Shown here: piece by piece, positions 1-11,500 of the stretch
How positions within the stretch are numbered: position 1 is the first letter of the stretch
Layout: each line of letters opens with the position of its first letter
Notes under the pieces: generated by a model
Told to the model about the DNA's origin: nothing
Databases searched by the model: none
What the model saw: only the letters and a program-made list of their open reading frames with translations
Program-made: the position numbers and the translations under genes
Assembly (NCBI GenBank): GCA_907163375.1
Contig: CAJQUW010003229.1
Span: 1-64,000 of the forward strand
Direction of reading: 5' to 3'
DNA: 64,000 nucleotides
DNA from: Prostheceraeus crozeri
Lineage: Eukaryota; Platyhelminthes; Polycladida; Euryleptidae

Positions 1-420
1 ATCCAAATCAACATCATCCTTCTTCTTCATTTTCGCTCTCAACTCAACTTCCTCACTCGAACTCCCATCACTCGAAATCACATCACTCGCATTCCTCTCC
101 ACTTTCTCCCCAATCACGTCCTGAATCGTTGCCACCGCCTTTCTCACCTCTTCCCTTTCCAACAACTCTCCCTCAAACCATGCCTTGAACCCCTTCTCTC
201 CGATGTTCCCACTCTCACACTGCAAATGCGCCTTCATAAATTCCTTCTCATCCCCCATCACAGATTTCCGACAAGACACACACAACCTCAACATCACTTT
301 CCTCTCATGGCCCATCGTCCCCTCTTTTTCTTTTAAATGCTTCTTCAGTTCGCTACCTCTGGCAATCTTGCCACAACTACACTTGCCAACCAACATCTTT
401 GCGTTATTCGGTTTTGTCAT
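1..420 (-). CDS. Partial zinc-finger-like protein, runs off the left edge
   Basis: Reading the minus strand from an ATG at 420 gives 140 codons without a stop down to base 1, so the C-terminus lies outside the window. The first 75 residues carry Cys/His spacing suggestive of two small zinc-binding modules: a CSCG start followed by HLKEKEG and GHE, then LCVSC followed by AHLQC (C-x2-C-x13-H-x3-C). The rest is charged, with a Lys/Glu/Asp-rich tail, and looks disordered. The composition is more GC-rich than the surrounding DNA. No family is recognised. It could be a nucleic-acid-binding protein of a mobile element or a host gene exon. The long open frame with codon-like bias is the only support. 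Confidence 0.45.
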   Translation of the reverse strand, partial: MTKPNNAKMLVGKCSCGKIARGSELKKHLKEKEGTMGHERKVMLRLCVSCRKSVMGDEKEFMKAHLQCESGNIGEKGFKAWFEGELLEREEVRKAVATIQDVIGEKVERNASDVISSDGSSSEEVELRAKMKKKDDVDLD

Positions 421-1130
421 GATAATTCTGTAAAGATAGAGTAAAATTTGATAGCAAGTGTTTATAGGATACTACTTGCTGATATGCATTGAAAGACTAA
501 GTCACCAAACATTTGATAGCAAGTCAGCAACCGTTTGGGTGTTAAGCTCTTGAATCCGTTACAGGCATTACTCAGAGGGGATCTTATCCCAGCTCCAAGG
601 CCTCGACCCACAAATCCAACCTCGATCGGACAGAGCGTGCGTCATATCACTGTGCTGGTATCCGGGCCCCAGTTTTGACATGAAAACCGGTGGAGTTATT
701 TACAAGAGGAAACGACCCAAGTCACAGAGACTCATAAACGACTGCTTTTTATTCAAAAACTTTAATTATTATCATTAAATATGAATTTAAATTTTTCAGT
801 ATTTTAGTACTACTCATAAAACGTTTATAAGTAGTCTGTCACCTTCAGCATAGCAAACGCTGTCGAATGTTTTTTGAATCAAGTCTAAAGGACTTGTAGA
901 AGCAAAGTTATAGCCGTTTGAAGATTTCGGCCTACTATCATCAAATGGTCAGTCATGCTATACTGACTAACCTATAAGTCTGACACCTTAGCTGATATCA
1001 GCAATGTAAAGTCAGAAGTCCGATATCGGACCTCAAGAGAAACGACTTACCTGTAGTCAGTTTCTCAACTTAGTGAAATTCCTCTCCCGATCCCGTTCTT
1101 ATATACCCTGTGAATATGCAATCGATAAGA
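421..1130. other. Non-coding stretch, no gene recognised
   Basis: No convincing reading frame or repeat family is visible. The segment just upstream of the left-edge reading frame contains two copies of TTTGATAGCAAGT about 60 bases apart, which could be part of its 5' region or of a repeat. Confidence 0.5.
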
Positions 1131-2570
1131 GGGGGGGGAGGTCAGTGAAATTTGAAAATTTGATGAAAAATGTTTTGGTGACGGTCCCAGGTCGAAATTC
1201 CACACTTTGGAAAATTTTCAAAATTTTACCCATACAAAGCCACTCTGACACTTAGGATTTTTTCAGGTGAGCGAGCTCCGACCTAAAATCTTGTAACCGC
1301 TCTAACTTTTCAACGAAGACAGATAGGAACAAGCCGATTCTTTCACTGAATTTGTCTCACTCTTAGCTTTCAAACGAGCTATGGCACGACAAAATCCGTC
1401 CACTGGAAGCCAAAATCGAAGCAAGCTGTCCAGAGGGGGAGGGGACGTCAGTGAAATTTGAAAATTTGATGAAAAATGTTTTGGTGACGGTCCCAGGTCG
1501 AAATTCCACACTTTGGAAAATTTTCAAAATTTTACCCATACAAAGTCACTCTGACACTTAGGATTTTTTCAGGTGAGCGAGCTCCGACCTAAAATCTTGT
1601 AACCGCTCTAACTTTTGAACGAAGACAGATAGGAACAAGCCGTTTCTTTCAGTGAATTTGTCTCACTCTTAGCTTTCAAACGAGCTATGGCACGACAAAA
1701 TCCGTCCACTGGAAGCCAAAATCGAAGCAAGCTGTCCAGAGGGGGGGGACGTCAGCGAAAATTTTTTCTCTCCGATGGCGTTCAAATTCACCATACCGAT
1801 GCAGAATTTCACGCTGAATCCGAATCTTGCCTCCGTTTTCTCATCCGATGGTTCGTTTGGGCGCTACACACCAAAACGTCCCAAATTCTAACTCTGTCGT
1901 TTTTTCGAAAAATGTTGAAAATTTTTTCTCGCCGATTGACTTGAAACTCACCATACAGATAGAGAATTTCACGCTGATTCCAAATCTGAAATCCGTTTTC
2001 CAATCTGATGCTTCGTTTTGAAGCTACAGCCCAAAACGTCCCAAATTCTAACTCTGTCGTTTTTCGCCAATGTCCCAAAATCTTAAGTGGCGTCTCACAT
2101 CTAAACGAAGACAGATAGGAACAAGCCGATTCTTTCAGTGAATTTGTCTCACTCTTAGCTTTCAAACGAGCTATGGCACGACAAAATCCGTCCACTGGAA
2201 GCCAAAATCGAAGCAAGCTGTCCAGAGGGGGGGGACGTCAGCGAAAATTTTTCTCTCCGATTGACTTGAAACTCACCCTACCGATGCAGAATTTCACGCT
2301 GAATCCGAATCTGGCCTCCGTTTTCACATCCGAGCACTCCTTCCACTCGAAACAACCCATTTTACAACCCAACATTCAGCAGATTGCACGAAAAACATCA
2401 CACACTATAGCCTCAAGACAAAACCTGGCGGTCGCCCAAGACCACCACGACACTCTGTCGTTCCAGAGGGGGGGGGAGTCAGACCCGAAGCACCACGGCG
2501 GCCGACCACGACACTCTGCCGTTCCAGAGGGGGGGCGCCGGTCGAGTGTTCGCCGTTTTCTTACTACTTT
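1131..2570. repeat. Complex tandem repeat with poly-G junctions
   Basis: A block ending in GCAAGCTGTCCAGAGGGG is present three times (near 1,326-1,440, 1,630-1,745 and 2,116-2,230), spaced about 304 and 485 bases. The first two units are nearly identical over 300 bases; later units share other sub-blocks (a CCCAAATTCTAACTCTGTCG block twice, a TTTCTCTCCGAT block). Each unit boundary is a run of 5-10 G followed by a GACGTCAG or GAGGTCAG motif; further runs occur at 2,466 and 2,529. Short open frames inside (for example 1,687-1,944 and 2,173-2,634) share the same repeat-encoded start and are best seen as by-products. Confidence 0.8.
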
Positions 2571-2639
2571 AGTTGTTCTTGCAAATCTTCAGCTGGTTGC
2601 TTCCATGGTATGGCTGTCCGTGATGACTGATTAACATAG

Positions 2640-3988
2640 TACATCATAAGAAGAATCTAAACTTAATTCAAACTTTCATAGTGGCCGGATTTCTGGACAA
2701 TTTTCATAGAACGCTGCATAACACCATGTTTAAATTCTATGGCAAGTCATAGACTTCTTAATAATAGTATCTGGACAGGAAGAAGTCCATGGGCAGGCTT
2801 ACATGACTTACATAACAAACAGTGTCATATCTATTTTCATCCGTGATTTTCTATGATTCATCTAGCATAATTATAATTCATCTATCCATGCTAGTGTCCA
2901 TGCCATAGAAGTAGACAATAGTACACTAGAATGGAAGTTTGATATCTTGACTATATACAATGATGGCACATGGAATTTTTTATGGTTTTGTAGATCAGAT
3001 TCGATCTAAAACAATAGTAAAACTATTTGCCAAGTTGGTTGTGAAAGTATTTGACATCAAATTGCAGGTTTTTCATGAAGAGAATTTTAAGTGAGATGGT
3101 GGCATTGTTTTATGTAAAATAGCCTACTATTCCATGGATCAATATACTGCTTCTATTTGTACCAGTCATTGACAACTATTTTCCAATTTTTCAACACGAA
3201 TACGAATGCGAATTGAAATTTTGTTGACAGAGTCATAATCGAAAGTAGTCGGTGTACTGGTTGTCAGAACATCTGAAGAATTCAAAGATAAAATTCTAAT
3301 TATTGGATATTTTCTCCTTCTAGTGGTTAAGAAACCTAGCGCTTTTCTGGAATAAACACATCGAACGCTTCTTTAGCGACAGTCATTTATCAGATAAATG
3401 AAATGTCGCTGGAACTTTTCAATTATTCACTAAATGACTTATGTAATATAGTGTGATGATATTTTGGAGGCTCATATTCGAAAGCATGCAAAGGTATTGA
3501 AAATTGTTAAAATATATTGAACAGGGGAATCCTTCAAAGTAAAATGAATACTGTAAGATTTCTTGGCCTCTGATTTCAAGCTGGAGCCATGCATGCTCTG
3601 TAAATCGACATTACAAGTTGTACATGTGTCTGATTATACTCTTGATAGATTATAGGAGCGATATTTCAAAGTGATGAACGTACAGAATGTTTTAAAGGAT
3701 TTCCTTCTCTGTCATCCTGTCGCTGCATTATTTTGTAAATTCACTCTTGCTTTTGTGTACATGATCTTTGGACAAGGGGCAACAATCCAGATCACAAATT
3801 GACTTGATAATTGAAAATGACAACCAGAAAACAAGAAAGCCAGCTCGCAAAAGTTGCTTTTTGCCCCAACTAAGTTCCCCCGGTGTGTGCCATAATTTTC
3901 ATGCAATTTCCATTCTAGGACTTTCTATGGTATTGTTAATTTCTATGGTCCATGCTATAGGCTAATAATAATGTTGATCATAGATAGC
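2640..3988. other. Non-coding stretch
   Basis: AT-rich sequence without a recognisable gene or element. The one local structure seen is an imperfect hairpin at about 3,376-3,411 with GCGACA/TGTCGC ends. Confidence 0.5.
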
Positions 3989-4117
3989 GATATATATGAT
4001 AAGAAATGACTCAATTTAGGATTTCCATGCTATACAGAAAGTACTCGGATGCTTCGCATCCTCGTACTTTCTATGCATGGAATTCCTAAATTCAGTCATT
4101 TCTTATACACAGATATC
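3989..4117. repeat. Long palindrome (foldback)
   Basis: Two arms of about 63 bases are inverted copies of each other, meeting at a GGATGC-TTC-GCATCC tip centred near 4,054. The outer parts (GATAAGAAATGACT and its complement) differ at a few positions. Such foldbacks are commonly non-autonomous DNA elements; no target duplication was found. Confidence 0.75.
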
Positions 4118-4600
4118 ATTTCATTCCTATTTCCTAATAAGATTTCAATTCAAAATGAAGTTTGCAAATGCTTTCACGCGAAGTAGAATCTGTTCATCAT
4201 GCGATATTTCCCAGGTGAATTTTTATATAAAGATTGGAAACTTCAATTCAATATTCATTGTTCAGCAAAAAATGCAAGGATTGCAAATCGCAAGATTTAT
4301 AGCTCGTATAGGTGGAAAAAGGAAGTTATTTGAGCTGCTATTTCATTCTTGCATTAGTTTGCATTACAACCAAGCTAGATTCAAGCTTGTTATTCACTTT
4401 TTGCATTGAAACATAGATATCCAAATCGAGATCGACAATTATACAATTTCTTCAATTAACAACATCTTTATTGATTCGTCTTCAAATTCAAAAATAAATA
4501 TCTAATCCGAGATCGGCCGCATAACCTAGCGTTTGTCGTTCATTTTTCACAAAATCGCATCGAGTCCGACTGTTTATGGGAGTGCTCCATAACTTCAACG
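4118..4600. other. Non-coding stretch
   Basis: One open frame (4,077-4,409) has no recognisable features and starts inside the palindrome. Nothing else is supported. Confidence 0.4.
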
Positions 4601-4607
4601 ATTTGAC

Positions 4608-5060
4608 ATGTCTCAACTTTCCGATTTTCAAAAACAAGTAATCGTCTTCTTCAAGACAGGGAACCTGGTGAAAGTAGACAAATTCTACCCGATTTCTTCT
4701 GAAAGATTCGAGAGACAATTCTATGCAGTGACGTCCAAGTTACAGCAAGAGGGCGAGGAGACTACATGCACTCTTAAAGTGGCACAGGCAGCACCAGAAA
4801 AGTACACTTCTACCACTCGTTGAATGGTTATTGACATGGCTGCAACGCCGCCAGGAAGTTCAGTGTCACGAGAAAACATCTAAGCAACGAACTTCAAATT
4901 TCGTTGGAAGCAATGAGGAACATCATAAAGGAGTCCAATCTGAAGTGCTATCGACAAATTAAGACTAGGCCCCAACTGTTCAACACAGACACACCGAGAA
5001 GCACGCGAAGAAAAATGTCATCGAGAACGCTATCAACTTGTGATTTTCAAATTAAGCAAC
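4608..5060 (+). pseudogene. Tc1/mariner-type transposase N-terminal remnant
   Basis: Two segments in shifted frames resemble the paired helix-turn-helix DNA-binding region of Tc1/mariner-superfamily transposases: an early segment with KQVIVFFKTGNLVKVDKF and, after a frame change, LSNELQISLEAMRNIIKES followed by NLKCYRQIK. The order and spacing match the N-terminal part of such transposases. No catalytic domain follows, so this is at most a truncated, decayed copy. The assignment rests on motif resemblance only. Confidence 0.3.
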
Positions 5061-5697
5061 TTTTGGTCTCCGTTCGCCTCTTAATTCTAAGAAAGAGAAT
5101 TTGCAGAGCAGTTGAAGTAAAGACCGAGATATCTGAAGAAGACTTGTTTAATTTAAATGTTCTTGACTACTACATATAGAGAATACTTTTAGATGGCCCA
5201 CAGAGAAATCGTGGAATAATCAGATCAGCAGAGGATCTCACGGACGTTTTGACGACTGCGTGAAATTCCATTTCATAATTCTCATATGATGATGAAAATC
5301 ATCCCAACAGCCATTTATAATATAATATCATTTAATGCTTACTAATTCAAATTATTAATTGAAGCAGTCCTAATGAGGACTGATGGCGTTCTCCAATCCG
5401 CAAGTGTACAGATGCAATGCTACTGTAACCATTGGATTAATCAGTTCTTAAAAGAGCTCAATGGAGATTTCTCGTGGCAACGAATTAAAATTGATCAGCT
5501 TTGGCCTAATATCTGGTAAAAGTGGAAATCTAAAGATTTGTAACACTACTCATTCTTACTGCTAATATACTAATACCATAGATTCCAAACACTGCCGCAT
5601 ACATGTTCAAAACAGACGTCCAATATACCTTACCGACTACAGATGCTGGTAGTGGAAATACAATAGAACAATGGTCATCATAGGTTAAGGAAATACC
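5061..5697. other. Non-coding stretch
   Basis: No gene is recognised between the transposase remnant and the GIY-YIG remnant. The RT region expected upstream of the latter was not seen here. Confidence 0.4.
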
Positions 5698-6240
5698 AAA
5701 AACAGCATGAAACTAAGTTACAGTTGCGTTAACAACATGAAAAATGTAATCAAAAGTCACAACGCTAACATTTTGAGCAAATCTCAACCAACACAAACAG
5801 CTGAAAATGAGAATCAAAACTGTAATTGCAGAAACAAAAGTGAATGCCCATTGAATGGAAGCTGTTTAGAGAAGTGTATAATTTACAAAGCGACAGCATC
5901 ATGTGAATCGGACGAGAAAATATACTACGGCATGTGCGAAGGTGACTTTAAGACGGGATATCGAAATCATAAAAAATCATTCACACATCAAAAATACGTG
6001 AACGAAACATCATTATCAAAGTATTTATGGTCTCTTGGAAAAAAAAACAAAAATTTTGACATCAGATGGAGTATAGTGCAACATACTAAACCATATTCTT
6101 GTGGCAGCAGATTCTGCAATTTTTGTTTGACAGAGAAATTTTATATTATAACATCTAAATCTGAACATCTGATTGACAAAAAGAGTGAAATGATATCACA
6201 ATTTAGACATCGTAGAAAATTTATTTTATCCATCATTTGA
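5698..6240 (+). pseudogene. GIY-YIG endonuclease domain of a retroelement (5'-truncated)
   Basis: The frame encodes about 177 residues with a Cys-rich segment (CNCRNKSECPLNGSC, about residues 37-51) followed by a GIY-YIG-like nuclease core: KIYYGMCEGDFKTGYRNH near residues 73-90 supplies the tyrosine-glycine motif and the arginine and histidine that follow. A second Cys cluster (SCGSRFCNFC) lies near residues 132-141. In Penelope-like and related retroelements a GIY-YIG domain sits at the C-terminus of the reverse transcriptase and nicks the target. No RT sequence is visible upstream, so this is a 5'-truncated 3' end, as typical for retrotransposon insertions. The frame is open to its stop. 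Confidence 0.65.
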
Positions 6241-6499
6241 CCATAGTCTCATAGTCAATGCATGTCCATATGTCGATTTGAATTCAAATGTATATGTATA
6301 GCCTTGATTTTTAATATTGAGATTCTTCCCTTTTATTGCTGTCTGACGATCGGTAATGTTTGTATCTCCGAGAAACTTGCAGTTGCGGCAATAAATCAGT
6401 AATCCAACTCCGCTTGCTCATTTACTATATAACGCTCTGTTTTTTTAGACATTGAGCACTTTGAATGCTTCAGTTGGAAAAACCTCATTGTCAATATAG

Positions 6500-6855
6500 C
6501 CTATATATATATATATATACAATATATGCATGTATATTGACTTTGGCTCTAACAACTTGCATGTGTATGTGGAATTGATAGCTTTCTCAAAACGAAACCG
6601 GTCTTTCAATTGTTTTACAAACTTACCACCTGATACCTGGGTTATAGGGTCGGCGTGAGGATCCTTGGAGTGGATTTATCTGCTCTCAAGATATATATTT
6701 ATATATATGTATGTTGTCGATTATATATATATATATATATATATAGGAATATCATATTATATATTAAATTAATAATTATATATATATATATAGGAATATC
6801 ATATTATATATTAAATTAATAATTATATATTTATATATTAATATATATGTAATAC
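6500..6855. repeat. AT microsatellites and a duplicated AT-rich unit
   Basis: Several (AT)n runs surround a roughly 45-base unit (ATAGGAATATCATATTATAT and following bases) that is present twice in tandem near 6,744-6,830. Confidence 0.8.
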
Positions 6856-6859
6856 ATTA

Positions 6860-7815
6860 CATCTTTAATATGTACGTATTCCAAGAAGACAATACCCCAA
6901 ACCCCAACTCAGCAATGAATGCTTCTGTCACTTGCACGCAGGTAAATCCTGAAACTCAGTATCCATTGTTCTAACAAAAGATTATCAGAAATAAATCTAA
7001 TGCTTTGGTCTATGTTTTGATCTGAAGGCGCCATTGGGTAAAATCAGTCATAAATTACACACCTGATAATAAGAATTATCTGGCTGCACAGGTACCAGTT
7101 TGATATTGATGATATTTGTCGTTTAACGTAACAATTTTAATGATATTTTCCAATGCGATGTAAAAATTGAAACGTCAACTTATTCTCTGAGTTAAACCCT
7201 TGAGGCACTTATTATTTTTACTTTTTCCGTCCCTTGAATGATTCATGAAATTCGTTTGTCTGCGTTCAAGCTCAAGCATTCACAGGAAGAATTTGCGGGG
7301 AAAACAAGGCCGGTTGTCCAAAACCAACTGTCCATGGAAAACGCCAGCCATATAGTTGATAAGTAAGTGACCGTCCATTACCTGAGGGATTTTTTAACCA
7401 TCTGAGGACGTACGAGCGCATGTCCTAAATTATTCAGATAAAAGAGAATAATGATTCAGTCAGTTGATTTTAAGCTCATTCCTGTCACATATCCATAGGC
7501 TACCAAGCATTTAGATTCATTTTCGTTCGGAAACAAAGACATATGACGGTTGAATCTTCTTGCTGCATCTTTTTAGTATCTGAATTTGGATAATTCAGAA
7601 ATTTATATTGTTCTCGATCCTCTCCCTTAAAACTTGCATGTAATGTTGCTGTTATGGAGGCATGAAATCCTCCTTAAGACTTGATTTATCTGTCAAACAT
7701 CTGGATTTCATTCGTAGAGAGCATAAAGTAAAAAAATCGCTTGGGATCGCTGCGTTTGCGGAAATAATAACTTTTCTAAACCGACAAATTATAGCATGAG
7801 TCCACTTGTTATGTG
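6860..7815. other. Non-coding stretch
   Basis: No gene, RNA or repeat recognised. Confidence 0.4.
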
Positions 7816-8970
7816 CAAGGTTGGGCAAAAACTTGATTGGGTATACCTAATGCAAGTTTTGGGCCAAAACTTGGGTCAAAACCGAAATCCCATACCCAAG
7901 TTTCAATAAATGAATAGAATCAAGTAAACGAAATATTTTGTACTGACAAAAAGATTCCTCTATTGGCCAAATTTTTTGTTGGGCCCATGGGAAGTGTGGC
8001 ATTAGAGGGAAATGATTTTTAATTGCAATAACTGTAATTAGTAGCCTAAGTGTAGTTCCGTTAGTTTAACCTTCGCTGATATACCCGGTACTGACTAACT
8101 GAAGATCTTTGATTTAATCATGATTGTGTGGTGATTTTGTATCACATACATTCAATCATGTAAATATTGTATTATTTGAGTTGATGTCCTTCATGCATCT
8201 GTTCTGTGTTTAGTCTATTTCATGTAACTATCTGTGTGTATCAACCTGAGAGTCATTTGTATATATGCCATCACTGTTTTATTGTTATTAGTTGAAGACG
8301 ATTTTGATTTGATGAATGAACTTCGACTTTGTTGTTTGTCTTGTCATAGGTCATGACTGTTGACCAATGGGAAGCCGTTGACTGACTATTAGTTGTCATA
8401 TCGCGATTTTTAAAAAGCACACAAATTTCATGAAACCGATAAATTCTGGTTTTCCCTAAAACTGAATTGGGAATAAATCAGCATATCACCACAATTGAGT
8501 TATAAATTGCTCACAATAGAATTATTATCGTCATTTTATCATTTAGTTTTATCACTTAATTATTATAGCTGTGTAGTGAGTGCGTGAAAGCAAAATTGGA
8601 ATGAATTCATTTTTGGGTAACTGTTGGCTATCGCAGACAATTAAGGGATGCGAAATTTACAAAAATTCAACATTCACAAATGCAACAAAATGCATGAAAT
8701 CTTGTAGAAGATAGGATCCAATATGTACGAACTTCCAATGCGCAGTATGTCAAGCCCAAAATGAAATAACTAATAATTACTTCATTTTTTAAATATTCTG
8801 TGAATTGAATGGAGTTTTGATGAAAAATCAGAACTTCATGCTCTTATCATGTAGTTCTCCTATGATTCAAATCAAAATGTCAAGATTTGGTTTGTGTGAA
8901 GAGTCATGTATCACTTGCCAAAGGTCGACCAAAAACCCAAGTTTGACCCAAAACCCAACGCCCAACCTTG
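7816..8970. mobile_element. Candidate hAT-like non-autonomous DNA transposon
   Basis: CAAGGTTGGGC at 7,816-7,826 is matched by its inverted copy GCCCAACCTTG at 8,960-8,970. Both ends continue into imperfect inverted sequence rich in AAAACTTGGGT-type words. The flanks GTTATGTG and GTTATCAG could be a decayed 8-base target duplication, the size made by hAT elements, but they differ at two positions and their offset is ambiguous. No transposase is seen inside; the 8,805-9,023 open frame runs across the end and is not convincing. Confidence 0.4.
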
Positions 8971-10107
8971 TTATCAGGCCGTGCTTTCGATGTCTGAGAC
9001 TGTTCATCTTATGGTATCTATGAGACTGGTTACCTACAATCAATCATCAGATTTAATGATAACAAATCTTCCTCACATACTATAGACATATACTATAGCA
9101 TCTTCCTCACATACATACTATAGACATACTATAGAGGCACAATACTATAGACATCATCAGTGCACGTGCATTGACTGAAACTCGACTACTTAGTAAGCTT
9201 GAAAATGTGCTCTTCATGAGTTTTTGGCAAGTTTTGCTACCATTATAAAAATTGGTAAATAAAAAAATTATGAAGTGAAGTATATTTCAAAGCTTTGGAA
9301 AGTGGAAGATAATTGGAAGGTGAGTAAATATAAAGGAAGATAATTGGAAGGTATTTATATAATGCATTTAATTTAGAACGCAGTGACTAAATAGGCGGTT
9401 CTAACGCACTAGCCTTCAAGGTGTTTGAACTAGCCTGCAACTGTTTTGCACATTCAAGAAATGCTTGAATGTGCATTTTCAATCTTGAGCAGCACCTAAT
9501 CGATGCTATCCATTCAACAGAAGAAAATTAGAGACTTTTCCAGCATTCAAAATAAAAGCGGGTTTATGCTGCCCTAAATTTCTCATCAGCTTCATTTTTC
9601 TTGAAGGTGATTGAAAAGACTGATGAGTTCACGTCTCTACTGATTAATTGAAATCACTTAATCTACGATCCGCATTGCCATATGTACTTTATTGAAGAAA
9701 CGCATCTTCAACTTACAAGTACAATTTTGCAAACGTCTGTCATTACACAACAGCATCCAGAAGTGAATTGTATTTGAAGTGAATCTGTGAATTGCTGCAA
9801 TACACATCAAATGTCATCCGAATCGATAATTGCTGACGTGCACAATGAATCTCTAAATGATTATGCATCTTCATTGAAAAGTGCATTACAGTCGTAAAGC
9901 AAAGCTGAACTGCAAGCCGACTCAAAGAAGCTGGGTCTTCAGGAGACAAGGCAACTTTGATTGACAGAACCATGCAGGTTCGTCGTCGTGAGTGACTGGA
10001 CTCCAATGAAAGAAATAGTGATATTGGAGAGTTTCACACTAGAAATAGTGCCTAGACCTACTTCAGCTAACAGATGAGCCGGTAATAATTCCCAAGATTC
10101 GACGGAT
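8971..10107. other. Non-coding stretch with a small tandem repeat
   Basis: Near 9,080-9,150 the word ACTATAGACAT recurs four to five times. Otherwise nothing is recognised; two minus-strand open frames at 9,743-10,157 overlap the start of the BEL/Pao gag and have no visible features. Confidence 0.4.
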
Positions 10108-11500
10108 ATGACAGAAATATTATTAGCAATGATGCAACAACAACAGCTTAATGACAAAGAAAGACGAGAAGAACGCTTGAGACAAGAAGAGGAGAGAAGA
10201 GAAGACCAAAAGTGGTTTAACCAAATTCTTTTTGAAATGAAGTCTTCAGAGGAATCTCAAGCCAGATTCTTGCAAGTTCTTGATCCACGTTACAGGACTG
10301 CTTATGTATCGCGATCTGTCGATCAAAATTCTCTTTGTGATTTGGACAATGACATGATCCAAACGCGATTTCATACAATATTGCATGAATTACGTGAACT
10401 AAATGTGCTAGATATTAACAATCAGTCTAATTACTGCGATGTTGAATCTCTTGAAAAGATGTGAAATTTCCATAAACAGCTTGAACAATTTTGTAGAGCA
10501 AAAAGTTCAAGAGAGTTCAAAAGAACTTCAGTGATGCTTGTGGGAGAGATATGGTGGTCGAAAACTTCAGAGAAGTTACTAATGAATATTACTCGGCTTC
10601 TCCTCGTGCAAAAGCTTATCTTGATCGCTTACGGAGGATTGAGGACGAAGAGAAGAATTCTGGACCTTTACCTCCTAGTATTGAATTGCCTCTGATCTAT
10701 GGAAACATTCTATCCTTTCAAACATTTTGGGATTCATTTGAACCAATTGTTGATGGCAATACGAAAGTGTCTCGATTTTACAAATTAAAATATTTGAAAG
10801 ACGCCATGAAAGGTTCTGCACATGGAGTTCTCGACTCATATGAGCTAATTGGCGAGAATAATAATGCTGTTGTTAAGCATATACAGAAAAGATGGGGTAA
10901 ACCAGAAGCAGCAACTCGGAGACTAATAAATTCTTTGCTAGAAGGAAGGTAAATGAAGACTTCAGAGGTCTTCAAAGGCTACTTGGCAATGCAAGAGCCA
11001 AGAAGTCACTTCTTGAAAAAGGTGAGGTCACAATGGACCAAGTCATTCTTCAGATTGTTGAGCGTCAGCTACCGATAAGACTTGAAGAAGAATGGATTGA
11101 GAAGGTAGTCAGCACAGCGATTGAGAGAAATGAGGTTCTTACGACTGAAAATCTTTTCAAATTCATTGAAACAAAATTAAACGCCAAGGAAGTTCTTTTT
11201 TCATCACGCAGAGGTATATCTGAAAGCAAAGAAGGAAGGATCAATTAAAGGAAAGAGAGTAATGGAAATTCCTACAAAGAGCTAAGTGGAAAATGATGAC
11301 TATAGAGAAAATCCTCAGCGCATGCTCTCATTACTAGGCAAAAGAAATCTGTAACCCCAAGCAAAGTTGACTTGCCCCTTTTGTCAAAAAGATCATGCTC
11401 TACCTCAGTGTTCAGACTTTGAATTGCTTTGAATGAGAAAGATCGCTTGTACGTACATTTACCATTCAAAATGAGGCATTCATGCACAAGTGTCTACCAA
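10108..11500 (+). pseudogene. gag: BEL/Pao retrotransposon gag remnant
   Basis: Successive frames read as one decayed Gag. The first part (10,108-10,464) is a Gln/Glu/Arg coiled-coil-like region with QQQQLNDKERREERLRQEEE. The second (10,551-10,952) has the segment ELPLIYGNILSFQTFWDSFE and then KLKYLKDAMKGSAHGVLDSY, the signature of the BEL/Pao Gag domain called DUF1759. It continues after a frame change to 11,248 and ends with a single zinc knuckle CPFCQKDHALPQC at about 11,373-11,411. At least three frameshifts or stops break it. No protease, RT or integrase follows and no LTR was found, so only the gag end survives. In the intact element Gag would form the cytoplasmic particle packaging the RNA. 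Confidence 0.7.

Noticed and set aside
1687-2634. Coding regions starting MARQNPSTGSQNRS
   Set aside because: The same start occurs in each repeat unit and the frames then diverge; they follow the repeat, not a gene.
9743-10157. Minus-strand genes before the BEL/Pao gag
   Set aside because: Short frames without features that overlap each other and the plus-strand gag.
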